Below are positions 45,706 through 54,903 of a stretch of DNA of 64,000 nt, piece after piece. Below the pieces are notes generated by a model. The model made no database searches. It was not told the DNA's origin and saw only the letters and a list, made by a program, of their open reading frames with translations. The first letter of the stretch is position 1, and each line of letters starts with the position of its first letter. A program made the translations under genes and the position numbers. Source of the stretch: Aggregatilinea lenta (GTDB lineage Bacteria > Chloroflexota > Anaerolineae > Aggregatilineales > Aggregatilineaceae). Where the stretch lies: contig NZ_BFCB01000003.1 of the NCBI RefSeq assembly GCF_003569045.1, forward strand, positions 620,001 through 684,000, read 5' to 3'.

Positions 45706-46836
45706 ATGAAGAAGTTCGCAGGATTTGTCATGGCTCTGGCGCTCGTCGTCGGGCTGTTCGGTGCGGCTGTGCCTGTTTCCCAGGCTCAGGACGCCGAATT
45801 TAACGTCGCCTTGATTATTTCTCAGGGCGGCCTTGGCGACCGTTCGTTCAACGACAGCGGCTTTGAGGGCCTGAACAAAGCTGCCGAGGATTTCGGCGTG
45901 AACGTGGTCCCGATCGAGTCGGCTGACCCCGTGGCCGAAGGCGAACAGCTGCTGCGCACCGCGGCGGAATCCGGCTTTGACCTTGTCATCACGCTGGAAT
46001 ATAGCCACGCCGAAGTGCTCGACCGCATCGCGCCGGACTACCCCGACACGATGTTCGCCATCCTCAACAACGTGGCGGAGCAGCCCAACGTCGTCTCGAT
46101 CATGTACCAGGAGCACACCGCGTCGTACATGGCCGGTGCGCTGTCCGCAATGGTCACCACCGACGACAGCATCGAGCAGACCAACGATGATGCCGTGATT
46201 GGCGCGATCGGCGGCGTGCAGTCGTCCGGCATCGACATCTTCCTGTGGGGCTACCTGCAGGGCGCGTGCTCGGTCAACCCCGACATCCAGGTGCTGTTCG
46301 GCTACTCGAACTCGTTCGGTGACCCCGACAAGGGCCGCGAAATGACCGTGGCGATGAACGAAGAAGGCGCGGACGTGGTTTTCGGCGTCGCGGGCGGGAC
46401 CGGCTCCGGTATCATCGAAGCGGCTAAGGAAGGCAACTTCTTCGCCATCGGCGTCGACAGCGACCAGGACTATCTGGCCCCCGGCAACGTGCTGACCAGC
46501 GTGCTCAAGCGTGCCGACACGGGCGTCTACGACACGATTCGACGTCTGGTTGAAGGCGAGATCGAGGGCGGCATCGTGTACTACGGCCTGCCCGACGGCG
46601 TCGGCCTGAGCGCGATGGAATACACCAGCGACATCATCCCGGCGGAATACCTGGACGAAGTCGCCGCCATCGAGCAGCAGATCGTCGATGGCGACCTGAC
46701 GGTGATCGACACTCGCCAGATCAGCGCCGACGAGATCACGATCCTGAACGAGAACCCCACCTGCGAAGGTCTGGCCGAGCTTCAGTCGGTTCTGGCCGAA
46801 GCGCCTGCCGCCGACGCGACGGCTGAAGCGAGCTAG
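45706..46836 (+). CDS. BMP-family nucleoside-binding protein of an ABC importer
   Basis: The 376-residue protein has a signal peptide (MKKFAGFVMALALVVGLFGAAVPVSQAQ). The BMP/Med family core follows: VALIISQGGLGDRSFNDSGFEGL, then DLVITLEYSHAEVLDRIAPDYP and VFGVAGGTGSGIIEAAKEGNFFAIGVDSDQ. Proteins of this family (PnrA, BmpA, NupN) bind purine and other nucleosides and feed an RbsA-like ABC importer. No lipobox Cys is seen, so it is probably released or anchored otherwise. ATG 45706 lies eight bases after GAGGAGG; the ORF extends further upstream without similarity. Confidence 0.92.
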   Translation: MKKFAGFVMALALVVGLFGAAVPVSQAQDAEFNVALIISQGGLGDRSFNDSGFEGLNKAAEDFGVNVVPIESADPVAEGEQLLRTAAESGFDLVITLEYSHAEVLDRIAPDYPDTMFAILNNVAEQPNVVSIMYQEHTASYMAGALSAMVTTDDSIEQTNDDAVIGAIGGVQSSGIDIFLWGYLQGACSVNPDIQVLFGYSNSFGDPDKGREMTVAMNEEGADVVFGVAGGTGSGIIEAAKEGNFFAIGVDSDQDYLAPGNVLTSVLKRADTGVYDTIRRLVEGEIEGGIVYYGLPDGVGLSAMEYTSDIIPAEYLDEVAAIEQQIVDGDLTVIDTRQISADEITILNENPTCEGLAELQSVLAEAPAADATAEAS

Positions 46837-46852
46837 CCCGTAACGACTCGAT

Positions 46853-46911
46853 GCACCCGTTCCTGGGCGTGTAAGGATGCCAGCGTCCAGGAGCGGGTGC
46901 GCAGCGTTTTT
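46853..46911 (+). terminator. Hairpin between binding-protein and ATPase genes
   Basis: GCACCCGTTCCTGG pairs with CCAGGAGCGGGTGC (46887-46900) with one mismatch. TTTTT follows at 46907-46911. Partial termination here would yield more binding protein than transporter. Confidence 0.65.
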
Positions 46912-46964
46912 CACACGGCACGGCCCGTTCGTGCCGGACTGTACTGACCCGACCAGAGGGTGTT

Positions 46965-48482
46965 ATGGCGTATTTATGCATGCAGGGGATCACCAAGTCA
47001 TTTCCGGGCGTCGTGGCGAACCACAACGTCACCCTGGACGTGGAGCAGGGCGAGATTCACGCGCTGGTGGGTGAAAATGGCGCGGGCAAATCGACCCTGA
47101 TGAAGATCCTGTACGGGATGGAGAAACCCGATTCGGGCCAGATTTTCCTCAACGAGCAGGCCGTCTCCATTCCCAACCCGCAGGCTGCGATCAAGCTCGG
47201 CATCGACATGGTGCACCAGCATTTTCAACTCGTGCCGTCGCTGACCGTGGCCGAAAACGTCACGCTGGGCTACGAGCCGCGCCGGGGTATGTTCGTCGAT
47301 CGCGGCACGATGGACAAGCGCGTGCGGGCGCTCTCGGAGCGCTTCGGGCTGGCCGTCGATCCGCAGTCCACCGTGCGCGACCTGTCGGTGGGCGAACAAC
47401 AGCGCGTCGAGATCCTCAAGCTGCTCTACCGCGACGCGCGCCTGCTGATCCTCGACGAGCCGTCCGCCGTGCTGACCCCGCAGGAAGTGGACGACCTGTT
47501 CAAAGTGCTGCGCCGCCTCGTGGACGAAGGCCGCACGGCGATTTTTATCACGCACAAGCTGCGCGAAGTGATGACCATTTGCCAGCGCGCGACGGTGCTG
47601 CGCCACGGCGAGCTGGTGGGCACGGTCACGGTGGCCGACACCACGCCGGAGATCATCGCGCAGATGATGGTTGGGCGCGACCTCGATACACTCCAGCGTA
47701 CGCCCGCCAAGCCGCAGAGCAGTGCCCCCCTGCTGGCCGTGCGGGATGTGCACGCGACCGACGACCGGGGCCTGCCCGCGCTGAACGGCGTCTCGTTTGC
47801 GGTCCACGCCGGGGAGATCGTCGGGCTGGCGGGCGTGGAAGGCAACGGCCAGAGCGAGCTGATCGAGGTGCTGGTCGGGCTGCGCAGCCTGAAACAGGGG
47901 TCGGTGAGCATCGAGGCGCGCGACGTCTCGCGCGCTTCCAATCGCCGCCGCCGCGAGTTGGGCATGGCGCTCATACCGGAAGACCGCTCGCACCAGGGCC
48001 TCAGCGGTGAATCGACCCTGACCGAAAACATTGTCTCGACGCGCTATCACCGCGCGCCGATGTCGCGCGGCGGCGTGTTGAGTCCCGGCGCCATGAAGCG
48101 CTTTGCGCAGGACGCCATCGAGCAGTTCGATATCCGCGTGCGCGGGCCGAACGTGACCGTCAAGACGCTTTCGGGCGGCAACGCGCAGAAGGTCGTCATC
48201 GCGCGCGAACTGGCACAGCAGCCCACAGTGCTGCTGGCGGCGCAGCCGACGCGCGGCCTGGACCTGGGCGCGATGCGCTACGTGCACAGCGAGCTGCTCC
48301 GGCTGCGCGACGCAGGCACGGCGATCCTGCTCATCTCCGCCGACCTGGACGAGCTGCTGGCGATCTCGGACCGGTTTGTGGTGATGTTCGAGGGGCAGAT
48401 CGTCGGGGAGATGGGGGCGGACGAAGCCACCCGCGAGAAGCTCGGCATTTTGATGGCAGGGCGCGCGTCGGCTCCGGCATAG
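46965..48482 (+). CDS. Double ABC ATPase of the nucleoside importer (NupO/YufO-like)
   Basis: The 505-residue protein has two ATPase domains in tandem. The first has Walker A GENGAGKST, signature LSVGEQQRVEIL and Walker B LLILDEPSAVLTP. In the second the usual Walker A is degenerate (GVEGNGQSEL), with signature LSGGNAQKVVIAREL and the modified Walker B LLAAQPTRGLD, as is normal for the BMP-linked group. This energises uptake through the two permeases downstream. The ATG at 46965 follows GAGGG. Confidence 0.94.
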   Translation: MAYLCMQGITKSFPGVVANHNVTLDVEQGEIHALVGENGAGKSTLMKILYGMEKPDSGQIFLNEQAVSIPNPQAAIKLGIDMVHQHFQLVPSLTVAENVTLGYEPRRGMFVDRGTMDKRVRALSERFGLAVDPQSTVRDLSVGEQQRVEILKLLYRDARLLILDEPSAVLTPQEVDDLFKVLRRLVDEGRTAIFITHKLREVMTICQRATVLRHGELVGTVTVADTTPEIIAQMMVGRDLDTLQRTPAKPQSSAPLLAVRDVHATDDRGLPALNGVSFAVHAGEIVGLAGVEGNGQSELIEVLVGLRSLKQGSVSIEARDVSRASNRRRRELGMALIPEDRSHQGLSGESTLTENIVSTRYHRAPMSRGGVLSPGAMKRFAQDAIEQFDIRVRGPNVTVKTLSGGNAQKVVIARELAQQPTVLLAAQPTRGLDLGAMRYVHSELLRLRDAGTAILLISADLDELLAISDRFVVMFEGQIVGEMGADEATREKLGILMAGRASAPA

Positions 48483-48557
48483 CGCGACCCGGATTATTTT
48501 GGGGCCTCCGCGCAACACGGTTGCGTGGGGTGATCCACTCGTTAAGGCCAGGGTCTT

Positions 48558-49988
48558 ATGTTCTTACCACGTACTCCGCTTCAGTATTGGGTGATCTGCC
48601 CGATCCTCGGCGGCCCAGGCCCGTGGTGGCTGGGCGCGCTGGTCTGGGCGGCTATCGGCGCAGTGATCACCGGCGGGTTGTTTTACGCGCGCCACCGCTC
48701 GACGGTGCTCGGCGTGCTGCTGGGCGCGGCTGCCGGGGCGGTAGGCGGCGCGCTGCTGTTGTCACCGCTGTGGTTCTTCCTTGTGTCGCTGCTGGACCGC
48801 CGCTGCGTGGGCTGCGGTGCGAAGGTGGCCCCCAGTGGCGGGTCGTGCACGCACTGCGGCCACGAGTTCCACGAGCCGTCCTGGGCCGAGTCGCTGGTTG
48901 GCATTGCGCACAACACGGGCCGGGTGATCGTCACCATCGAGATGGCGCTGCTCGTCGGCGGGGTGATCCTGGCGCTGTCCGGCAAGAATGCGGTCGATAC
49001 CTACCGGGTGCTGTTCGAGCAGGGTCTGGGCACGGACGTCAAGCGCGCCAACGCGCTGCTGGCCGCCACGCCGATTATCTTCACCGGCCTGGGCACGGCG
49101 CTGGCCTTCCGTATGGGCATCTTCAATCTTGGCGTGGAAGGCTCGCTGTACATGGGCGCGCTGGGCGCGGCGTGGGTCGGCTTCACGTTCGTGGACTGGC
49201 CCGGCCCGGTCATGATCGTGGTGGCGTTCGTGTTCGCCATGCTGATCGGCGGGCTGTGGTGCCTCATCCCCGGCTATCTCAAGGCGCGGCTGCGCGTGGA
49301 CGAGGTGGTCACGACGATCATGCTCAACTACGTGGCGATCGAGTTCACCAGCTACATGGTGCAGAGCGGGCCGTTCTTCGTGCCGGGCAAATCCAACGGC
49401 ATGTCGGAGAGCATCGCGGAGCAGGCGCAGCTGCCGCGCCTCGTCGCGCGCTCGCAACTCAACGCCAGCTTCATCGTGGCGCTGGTATGCGTGGTCGTGA
49501 TCATTTTCATTATGCGCCGCCTGACGCTGGGCTACGAGCTGCGCATAGTGGGCGACAACCCGCTGTTCGCGCGGTGGTCGGGCATCCCACTGGGCAAGAC
49601 GATCCTCAAGGTCATGTTCCTCAGCGGGCTGTTGGGCGGCATGGCGGGCGCGGGCCAGGTGATGGGCGTGCACTACAACTTCACGGCGCGCTTTTCACGC
49701 GGGTACGGCTTCGACGGCATGACGATGGCGCTGTTGGGGCGCAACTCACCGCTCGGCATCTTGATCGGCGCGCTGCTGTTTGGCGTGCTGCGCAGTGGCA
49801 GCACGACGGTCGAGATGTTCACCGACGTGCCGATCGACTTGGTGGACATTTTGCAGGCGCTGATCATTTTCTTCGTGGCGATTGACCTCAACGTCGATTT
49901 TCTCAGGCGGCGGCGCGCGGCTTCGCAGAGCCTGCCGCCGCAGCCCCGCGACGACGCCGGGCACAGCGCCGCTTCCGTGGCCGCGTAA
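48558..49988 (+). CDS. Nucleoside importer permease 1 with N-terminal zinc-ribbon extension
   Basis: This 476-residue permease of the BPD_transp_2 family (NupP/YufP-like) has LAATPIIFTGLGTALAFRMGIFNLGVEGSLYMGALGA, the family signature, followed by about nine helices. Its relatives have about 350 residues. The extra N-terminal 115 residues contain two helices (about 24-43 and 48-72) and then a cytoplasmic-looking zinc ribbon: Cys83-x2-Cys86 and Cys97-x2-Cys100 (CVGCGAK and CTHCGHE). The extension is in frame and well coded, so it is not an annotation artefact. Its purpose is unknown. Confidence 0.88.
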   Translation: MFLPRTPLQYWVICPILGGPGPWWLGALVWAAIGAVITGGLFYARHRSTVLGVLLGAAAGAVGGALLLSPLWFFLVSLLDRRCVGCGAKVAPSGGSCTHCGHEFHEPSWAESLVGIAHNTGRVIVTIEMALLVGGVILALSGKNAVDTYRVLFEQGLGTDVKRANALLAATPIIFTGLGTALAFRMGIFNLGVEGSLYMGALGAAWVGFTFVDWPGPVMIVVAFVFAMLIGGLWCLIPGYLKARLRVDEVVTTIMLNYVAIEFTSYMVQSGPFFVPGKSNGMSESIAEQAQLPRLVARSQLNASFIVALVCVVVIIFIMRRLTLGYELRIVGDNPLFARWSGIPLGKTILKVMFLSGLLGGMAGAGQVMGVHYNFTARFSRGYGFDGMTMALLGRNSPLGILIGALLFGVLRSGSTTVEMFTDVPIDLVDILQALIIFFVAIDLNVDFLRRRRAASQSLPPQPRDDAGHSAASVAA

Positions 49989-50003
49989 GGAGCCGGATAG
50001 ACG

Positions 50004-50903
50004 ATGGACTGGATCAATCTGGCAGCAGCCACCCTGCGTATCTCCGCGCCGCTGCTTTTGGCCGGGATGGCGGGCCTGCTGAGCTACCAAGTGGGACTGA
50101 TTAACATCGCGTTGGAAGGGCTGATGCTCGCGGGTGCGTTCGCAGGCGTGGCGCTCGGCTATGAGCTGGGATCGACGTGGCTGGGTGTGGGCGGCGCGGT
50201 GATCACCGGGGCGGCGCTGGGGGCGGCCTTCGCGTTCGCCGTGGTGACCATGCGCGCGAACCTGATCGTGGCCGGGCTGGCGCTAAACACCTTTGCAGTG
50301 GGCGGCACGGCCTACCTCATGAAGATTATCTACGACCAGTCGGGCACGTTTACGCCGGAAGGGCTGAGCAAGCTGCCTCTGGTGCACATTCCGCTGGTCG
50401 AAGATATGCCCGGATTGGGCGACATCCTCTCCGGGCACTCGCCGCTGGTCTACCTCTCGTGGGTGCTGGTCCCGCTGACCTCGATCTTCCTGTACCGGGC
50501 GGTCGTGGGTGGGCATATCCGCGCGGTGGGCGAGTTCCCCGACGCCGCCGAAACCGCCGGGATCTCGGTCAAGGCCATGCAGTACCTGGCGCTGATCCTG
50601 GGCGGCGCGCTGTGCGGGTTGGCCGGAGCGTACCTGTCGCTGGGCAATCTGGCGTTGTTCCGCGAGCGCATGACCAACGACCGGGGCTTCATCGCGCTGG
50701 CGGCGGTCTACTTCGCGGCGGCGCGCCCCAAGTGGACGGCGGTGGCATGTCTGGTCTTCGGTTTCTTCGAGGCGCTGCAAGTCCGCCTCCAACTGCGGGA
50801 CACGTTCCTGCCCAACGAGTTCCTGAACATGATGCCCTATCTCATGGTCGTCGTCGCGCTGGTCCTCATTTCCGTTCGCAAAGAATGGCGCAAGGGATGG
50901 TAA
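50004..50903 (+). CDS. Nucleoside importer permease 2 (NupQ/YufQ-like)
   Basis: The 299-residue permease of the same family has SYQVGLINIALEGLMLAGAFAGV and TMRANLIVAGLALNTFAVGGTAYLMK, the two family motifs, and about nine helices. It forms the membrane channel with the preceding permease. It begins 15 bases after that gene, with GGAG in between. The isochorismatase-like gene follows after four bases. Confidence 0.93.
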   Translation: MDWINLAAATLRISAPLLLAGMAGLLSYQVGLINIALEGLMLAGAFAGVALGYELGSTWLGVGGAVITGAALGAAFAFAVVTMRANLIVAGLALNTFAVGGTAYLMKIIYDQSGTFTPEGLSKLPLVHIPLVEDMPGLGDILSGHSPLVYLSWVLVPLTSIFLYRAVVGGHIRAVGEFPDAAETAGISVKAMQYLALILGGALCGLAGAYLSLGNLALFRERMTNDRGFIALAAVYFAAARPKWTAVACLVFGFFEALQVRLQLRDTFLPNEFLNMMPYLMVVVALVLISVRKEWRKGW

Positions 50904-50907
50904 TTTC

Positions 50908-51477
50908 ATGAGCAGTAAAGCAGTTCTGGTGATCGACGTCATCAAGGATTTCGTCGATCCTGAAGGCAAGGTTCCCCACCCGCAGGCCGCGGCTATCGTG
51001 CCGCAGATCGAGGCATTCGTCGCGGCAGCGCGCGAGGCGGGTGCGGTCATCATCTGGATCATCGACGCGCACCGGCCCGGCAAACCCGATTGGGAGCTGG
51101 CTCACGTGCGCGCGCACTGCACGGACGGCACACCGGGCGTCGAGCTGGCCGAGCCGCTGGCCGCCCTGCCGGAAGATTACGTGATCAAGAAGCGCCGCTA
51201 CAGCGCGTTCATGGGCACCGACCTGGACCTCGTGCTGCGCGACAATGGCGTGGAGACGTTGTTCATCACCGGCACCAAGACCAACGTGTGCATCCGCGCG
51301 ACGTCGCAGGACGCGTTCGAGATGAACTACCGTGTGATCGTGCCGCGCGAGTGCGTCTCGACCGACAAGGAACACCTGCACGTCGCCAACCTGGAAGACA
51401 TCGACAAGTACATGGGCCGCGTGGTGGACGTGGCGCTGGCGTTGGAACTGCTGCAAGCCGAGGATGAGGACGCATGA
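50908..51477 (+). CDS. Isochorismatase-like cysteine hydrolase
   Basis: The 189-residue hydrolase carries the triad of the family: Asp10 (VLVIDVIKDF), Lys94 (DYVIKKRRYSAF) and Cys128 (GTKTNVCIRAT). Members hydrolyse amides such as nicotinamide, biuret or carbamoyl compounds, or vinyl ethers. The gene lies between the importer permeases and a PfkB kinase, overlapping the kinase by four bases. This suggests it acts on an imported nucleobase-derived amide. True nicotinamidase metal ligands (DxHxxxH) are not all present, so a different amide is likely. Confidence 0.88.
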   Translation: MSSKAVLVIDVIKDFVDPEGKVPHPQAAAIVPQIEAFVAAAREAGAVIIWIIDAHRPGKPDWELAHVRAHCTDGTPGVELAEPLAALPEDYVIKKRRYSAFMGTDLDLVLRDNGVETLFITGTKTNVCIRATSQDAFEMNYRVIVPRECVSTDKEHLHVANLEDIDKYMGRVVDVALALELLQAEDEDA

Positions 51478-52442
51478 GGGACGTGCTGGCGACGGGCTAC
51501 CCCAGCCTGGACTATATTGCGCACGTGTCGCACCTGCCCGAAGTCGGCCAGACCGCGATCTTGCGCAGCCTGCCCGACACGCCGGAGTTCGGGGGCTGCG
51601 GGGCGAACGTCGCTGCTGGGCTGGCGACGCTCGGCTTTTCGACCGGACTGGCGATGATCCTGGGCGACGACGACCAGGGCGACGCCTACATGCGCCACCT
51701 CGCCGCCTCCGGCATCAACGCCGACAACGTGATCCGGCTGGCCGGGCAGCGCACGTCACGCAGCATGTTGTACTTCGATCCCGACCACCAGCACCAGGAC
51801 TTCTTCTACGCGGGCGCGGCGGATGCCTGGGACAATACGCTGGCGCTGGTCGATCCTGGCCGGTACCGTTACGCGCTGCTGACGGTCGGGCCGCTCGGAT
51901 ACAACCAGCAGTTCGCGCAGCAAGTTCGTGCGGCGGGGGTGCCGCTGGTGTGGGGTATGAAGCCCGACATCCACGCCTTCCCGCGCGACGTGATACGCGA
52001 GTTTGTGGCCGCCAGCGCCTACGTGGTGATGAACCACATCGAGGCGCGGTATGTGCTGGACGCGATGAGCAGCAACACGCTGGAAACGTGCCTGAGCGAC
52101 GTGACGCAGGGCATCGTGGTCACGCAGGGCGCGGCGGATACGCTGGTGATCACGCACGCGGGCCGCACGACGGTTCCGTGCGTGCGCGTGGACACGATCG
52201 TCGATCCGACCGGGGCGGGCGACGGCTTCATGGCCGGGTTCCTGGCCGGGCTGCTGCGCGGCTGCCCGCCAGAAATCGGCGCGCGGTTAGGCGCTGTGGT
52301 GGCGTCGTTCGTGCTGGAAAAGCTCGGCTGCCAGACCAACCTGCCTACCTGGGAACAGGCGATGACACGGTACGCGCAGCACTTTGGAACTTTTGACACT
52401 TCGAACAAATTCGAGACTTCAGACAGAGAGGTTGAGGCGTAG
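51474..52442 (+). CDS. PfkB-family sugar/nucleoside kinase
   Basis: The 322-residue kinase has the PfkB signatures: FGGCGANVAAGLATLG near the N-terminus (about 40) and DPTGAGDGFMAGFLAGLL near 243, whose Asp is the catalytic base and whose GAGD forms the anion hole. It is closer to ribokinase/nucleoside kinase types than to phosphofructokinase, but the substrate is not determined. Context in an operon with a nucleoside phosphorylase suggests a nucleoside or ribose. ATG overlaps the previous stop (ATGA), and the next gene starts directly after its stop. Confidence 0.9.
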   Translation: MRDVLATGYPSLDYIAHVSHLPEVGQTAILRSLPDTPEFGGCGANVAAGLATLGFSTGLAMILGDDDQGDAYMRHLAASGINADNVIRLAGQRTSRSMLYFDPDHQHQDFFYAGAADAWDNTLALVDPGRYRYALLTVGPLGYNQQFAQQVRAAGVPLVWGMKPDIHAFPRDVIREFVAASAYVVMNHIEARYVLDAMSSNTLETCLSDVTQGIVVTQGAADTLVITHAGRTTVPCVRVDTIVDPTGAGDGFMAGFLAGLLRGCPPEIGARLGAVVASFVLEKLGCQTNLPTWEQAMTRYAQHFGTFDTSNKFETSDREVEA

Positions 52443-53183
52443 ATGTCCGAACCGACCCTGTATCTTCGGCTCGTGCCGGAGGACGTGGCCCCGCTGATTT
52501 TGATCTCCGGCGACCCGGCGCGCGTGCAGCGCACGGCGGATCTGCTGGATGACGCGCGGATGATCGGCGTGAATCGTGAGTTCGCCGTGGCGACCGGCTC
52601 GCACTGCGGGACGCCGGTCACGGTGGTATCGGGCGGGATTGGCGCGCCCTCGACGGCCATCGCGCTGCACGAGCTGGCGCTCGTCGGGGCGAAGGCCGTG
52701 GTGCGGATCGGCACGATGATGGGTGTCGAGGCGCAGATGGGGCAGGTGGTGCTGTCCACGGGCGCAGCGCGCTTCGAGGGCACCTCGCCCACGTATCTGC
52801 CGCTGGCTTACCCGGCGATCCCTGACTGGGGGCTGGTGCAGGCGCTGGAACAGGCCGGGACCGCCGCCGACCTCGACGTGCGCACGGGCCTGACCGCCAC
52901 GTTCGACGCCTTTTACCCGCACATGGCCCCCGAACTGATCGGTGAGGGCGCGCTGGACGTGACCGAACTCAGGGAAGCGGGCGTGTTGAGCCTGGACATG
53001 GAAACGTCGCTGGTGTTCGTGCTGGGGCAAAAACTGCGCCTGGCCGCCGCCGCGATGTGCGCGGTGACCGTGCAGGCGCAGCCGCATTTGCACCTGGACC
53101 CGGACGTGCGCGCCGACGTGGATCGCCGCATGGTGACCGCCGCGTTGGATGGCCTCGTCGCCTGGGGTCGCGCGCATCTGTAG
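52443..53183 (+). CDS. Nucleoside phosphorylase, uridine-phosphorylase-like
   Basis: The 246-residue enzyme of the PNP/UDP phosphorylase family has ISGDPARVQRTADLLD near the N-terminus, VVSGGIGAPSTAIALHELALVGAKAVVRIGT (phosphate-binding and family motif) and DMETSLVFVLGQ near the ribose site. It splits nucleosides with phosphate to base and ribose 1-phosphate. The SGDP start and GIGAPST motif favour the uridine phosphorylase-like branch. It is the last gene of the import operon, which therefore covers uptake, phosphorolysis and kinase steps. Confidence 0.88.
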   Translation: MSEPTLYLRLVPEDVAPLILISGDPARVQRTADLLDDARMIGVNREFAVATGSHCGTPVTVVSGGIGAPSTAIALHELALVGAKAVVRIGTMMGVEAQMGQVVLSTGAARFEGTSPTYLPLAYPAIPDWGLVQALEQAGTAADLDVRTGLTATFDAFYPHMAPELIGEGALDVTELREAGVLSLDMETSLVFVLGQKLRLAAAAMCAVTVQAQPHLHLDPDVRADVDRRMVTAALDGLVAWGRAHL

Positions 53184-53208
53184 GCGGCAGACGGGATGAT
53201 GGCCGTAG

Positions 53209-53228
53209 GGGCAGTTCATGAATTGCCC
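53209..53228. repeat. Dispersed palindromic repeat, type C
   Basis: GGGCAGTTCATGAATTGCCC is a palindrome with one mismatched pair, led by GTA (CCGTAGGGGC). Compare 12588-12613. Confidence 0.65.
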
Positions 53229-53273
53229 GCACGCACGTGAAGCATACCGTTTAGACAAGCGAGCAGCGCTTTT

Positions 53274-53301
53274 GTAGGGGCGTATCGCTATACGCCCCTA
53301 C
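53274..53301. repeat. Dispersed palindromic repeat, type A
   Basis: GTAGGGGCGTAT and ATACGCCCCTAC form a perfect 12-base stem around CGCT. GGGGGCGAGGT follows at 53308, resembling the type D outer arm. Confidence 0.8.
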
Positions 53302-53359
53302 CGGGCCGGGGGCGAGGTCTGTTCCCCGCACCGGACTTTATACGTATCAAGGACTCAAG

Positions 53360-54814
53360 ATGGCTGAAACACTTCTTATCAACGGGCAATGGGTCGCCAG
53401 CGCGGACGGCGGCACGCAGGACGTGATCAATCCGGCCAATAGCAGCGTGATCCGCACGATCTCCAAGGGCACGTCGGCGGACGTGCAGGCCGCGCTCGAA
53501 GCGGCGACGGACGCCTTCCCGGTGTGGGCAGGGATGTCCGCGCGGGAGCGCGCCGCGATCATGCACCGCGCGATGGATATCTTCCGCGCGAACCTGGACG
53601 AAGCGAACCGCCTGCTCACGCAGGAGCACGGCAAGCCGCTAAACGACTCGAACAAGGAAAACAGCTACAGCGCGGACGTGATCGACTTCTACGCCGAAGA
53701 AGGCCGCCGGTTGGACGGCACGCACTTCGCCGGGGACATCGGCTCGACGCACAGCTTCGTGCTGCGCCAGCCGCTTGGCGTCGTGGGCGCGATCACGCCG
53801 TGGAACTTCCCGGTGGATCTGCTCTCGTGGAAGCTGGGACCAGGGCTGGCGGCGGGCTGCACGTTCGTGATCAAGCCGCCCAGCGAAGCGCCGCTGGCCG
53901 CGACGCTGTTCGTCAGCGCGTTTGTCGAGGCGGGTATTCCGGCGGGCGTGCTGAACATCGTCACCGGGCCGGGCCGCAGCGTCGGCGCGGAGATCGTCAC
54001 GAATCCGCTCAGCCGCAAAGTCGCGTTCACTGGCTCGACCGCGACCGGGCTGTGGATCGCGCAGCAGGCCGCGCAGCAGCTCAAGCCGGTCACGCTGGAA
54101 CTGGGCGGCAGCGCGCCGTTCGTCGTCGCGGACGATGCCGACCTGGACATGGCCGTGCCGGAAGCGCTGCGCCGCACGTTCTCGCACACCGGGCAGATCT
54201 GCATCAGCGTCAACCGCATCTTCGTGCACCGCTCGCGCTACGACGAGTTCACACGCCGCTTCGCGGACGCGGCCAGCAAGCTGCGCGTCACGGCGGACGG
54301 GGTGGCCGAGCCGGACGCCGACATGGGGCCGATGATCAATGCGTCCGCGATTGAAACGGTGGTGGGCCACGTGGCGGACGCGCTGGAACGCGGCGCGGAA
54401 GTGCTGACGGGTGGTGAAGCGCCGACCGGGTCACAGTACGCACACGGCTACTTCTACCTGCCGACCGTGCTGACCCACGTCAACCGCGATATGCGCGTCA
54501 TGCGCGAAGAGACGTTTGGCCCGCTGGCCCCCATCGCCGCCTTCGACACGCTCGAAGAGGGCGTCGAGATGGCGAACGACACGCCCTATGGCCTCGCCGC
54601 CTACGTGTATACCAACGACCTGGACAAGGCGTTTTACGCAGCGAAGCACCTGCGCGCGGGCGGCGTGGGGATCAATGTCAACGACATCACGGATATTCGT
54701 GCGCCGTTTGGCGGCATGAAACAAAGCGGCATGGGGCGTGAGCTGGGCCAGCCCGGCCTGGACGCCTACATGGAATACAAACACGTGCGCTACCGCTACC
54801 GCGATCCGCGCTAG
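53360..54814 (+). CDS. NAD(P)-dependent aldehyde dehydrogenase
   Basis: The 484-residue enzyme has all catalytic elements of the family: TPWNFPVDLL (Asn), FVIKPPSEAPL (Lys), Glu247 in ELGGSAPFV and the nucleophile Cys281 in HTGQICISV. It resembles the succinate-semialdehyde and related dehydrogenase branch; the actual aldehyde is not known. It is followed by a terminator hairpin and then a CoA-transferase gene, which may belong to the same pathway (aldehyde to acid to CoA thioester). AAGGA lies before the ATG. Confidence 0.92.
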   Translation: MAETLLINGQWVASADGGTQDVINPANSSVIRTISKGTSADVQAALEAATDAFPVWAGMSARERAAIMHRAMDIFRANLDEANRLLTQEHGKPLNDSNKENSYSADVIDFYAEEGRRLDGTHFAGDIGSTHSFVLRQPLGVVGAITPWNFPVDLLSWKLGPGLAAGCTFVIKPPSEAPLAATLFVSAFVEAGIPAGVLNIVTGPGRSVGAEIVTNPLSRKVAFTGSTATGLWIAQQAAQQLKPVTLELGGSAPFVVADDADLDMAVPEALRRTFSHTGQICISVNRIFVHRSRYDEFTRRFADAASKLRVTADGVAEPDADMGPMINASAIETVVGHVADALERGAEVLTGGEAPTGSQYAHGYFYLPTVLTHVNRDMRVMREETFGPLAPIAAFDTLEEGVEMANDTPYGLAAYVYTNDLDKAFYAAKHLRAGGVGINVNDITDIRAPFGGMKQSGMGRELGQPGLDAYMEYKHVRYRYRDPR

Positions 54815-54855
54815 CGGCACGCGCACGACTGCTCGGCGGGGTGACCAATAAATAC

Positions 54856-54884
54856 ACCGGCAAGATCCACTTGCCGGTACTTTT
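54856..54884 (+). terminator. Rho-independent terminator of the aldehyde dehydrogenase gene
   Basis: ACCGGCAAG, loop ATCCA, then CTTGCCGGT, followed by ACTTTTT. It also shows that the CoA-transferase gene cannot start at the earlier in-frame codon at 54841. Confidence 0.75.
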
Positions 54885-54903
54885 TACATGTGGGGAGAAA
54901 CTG

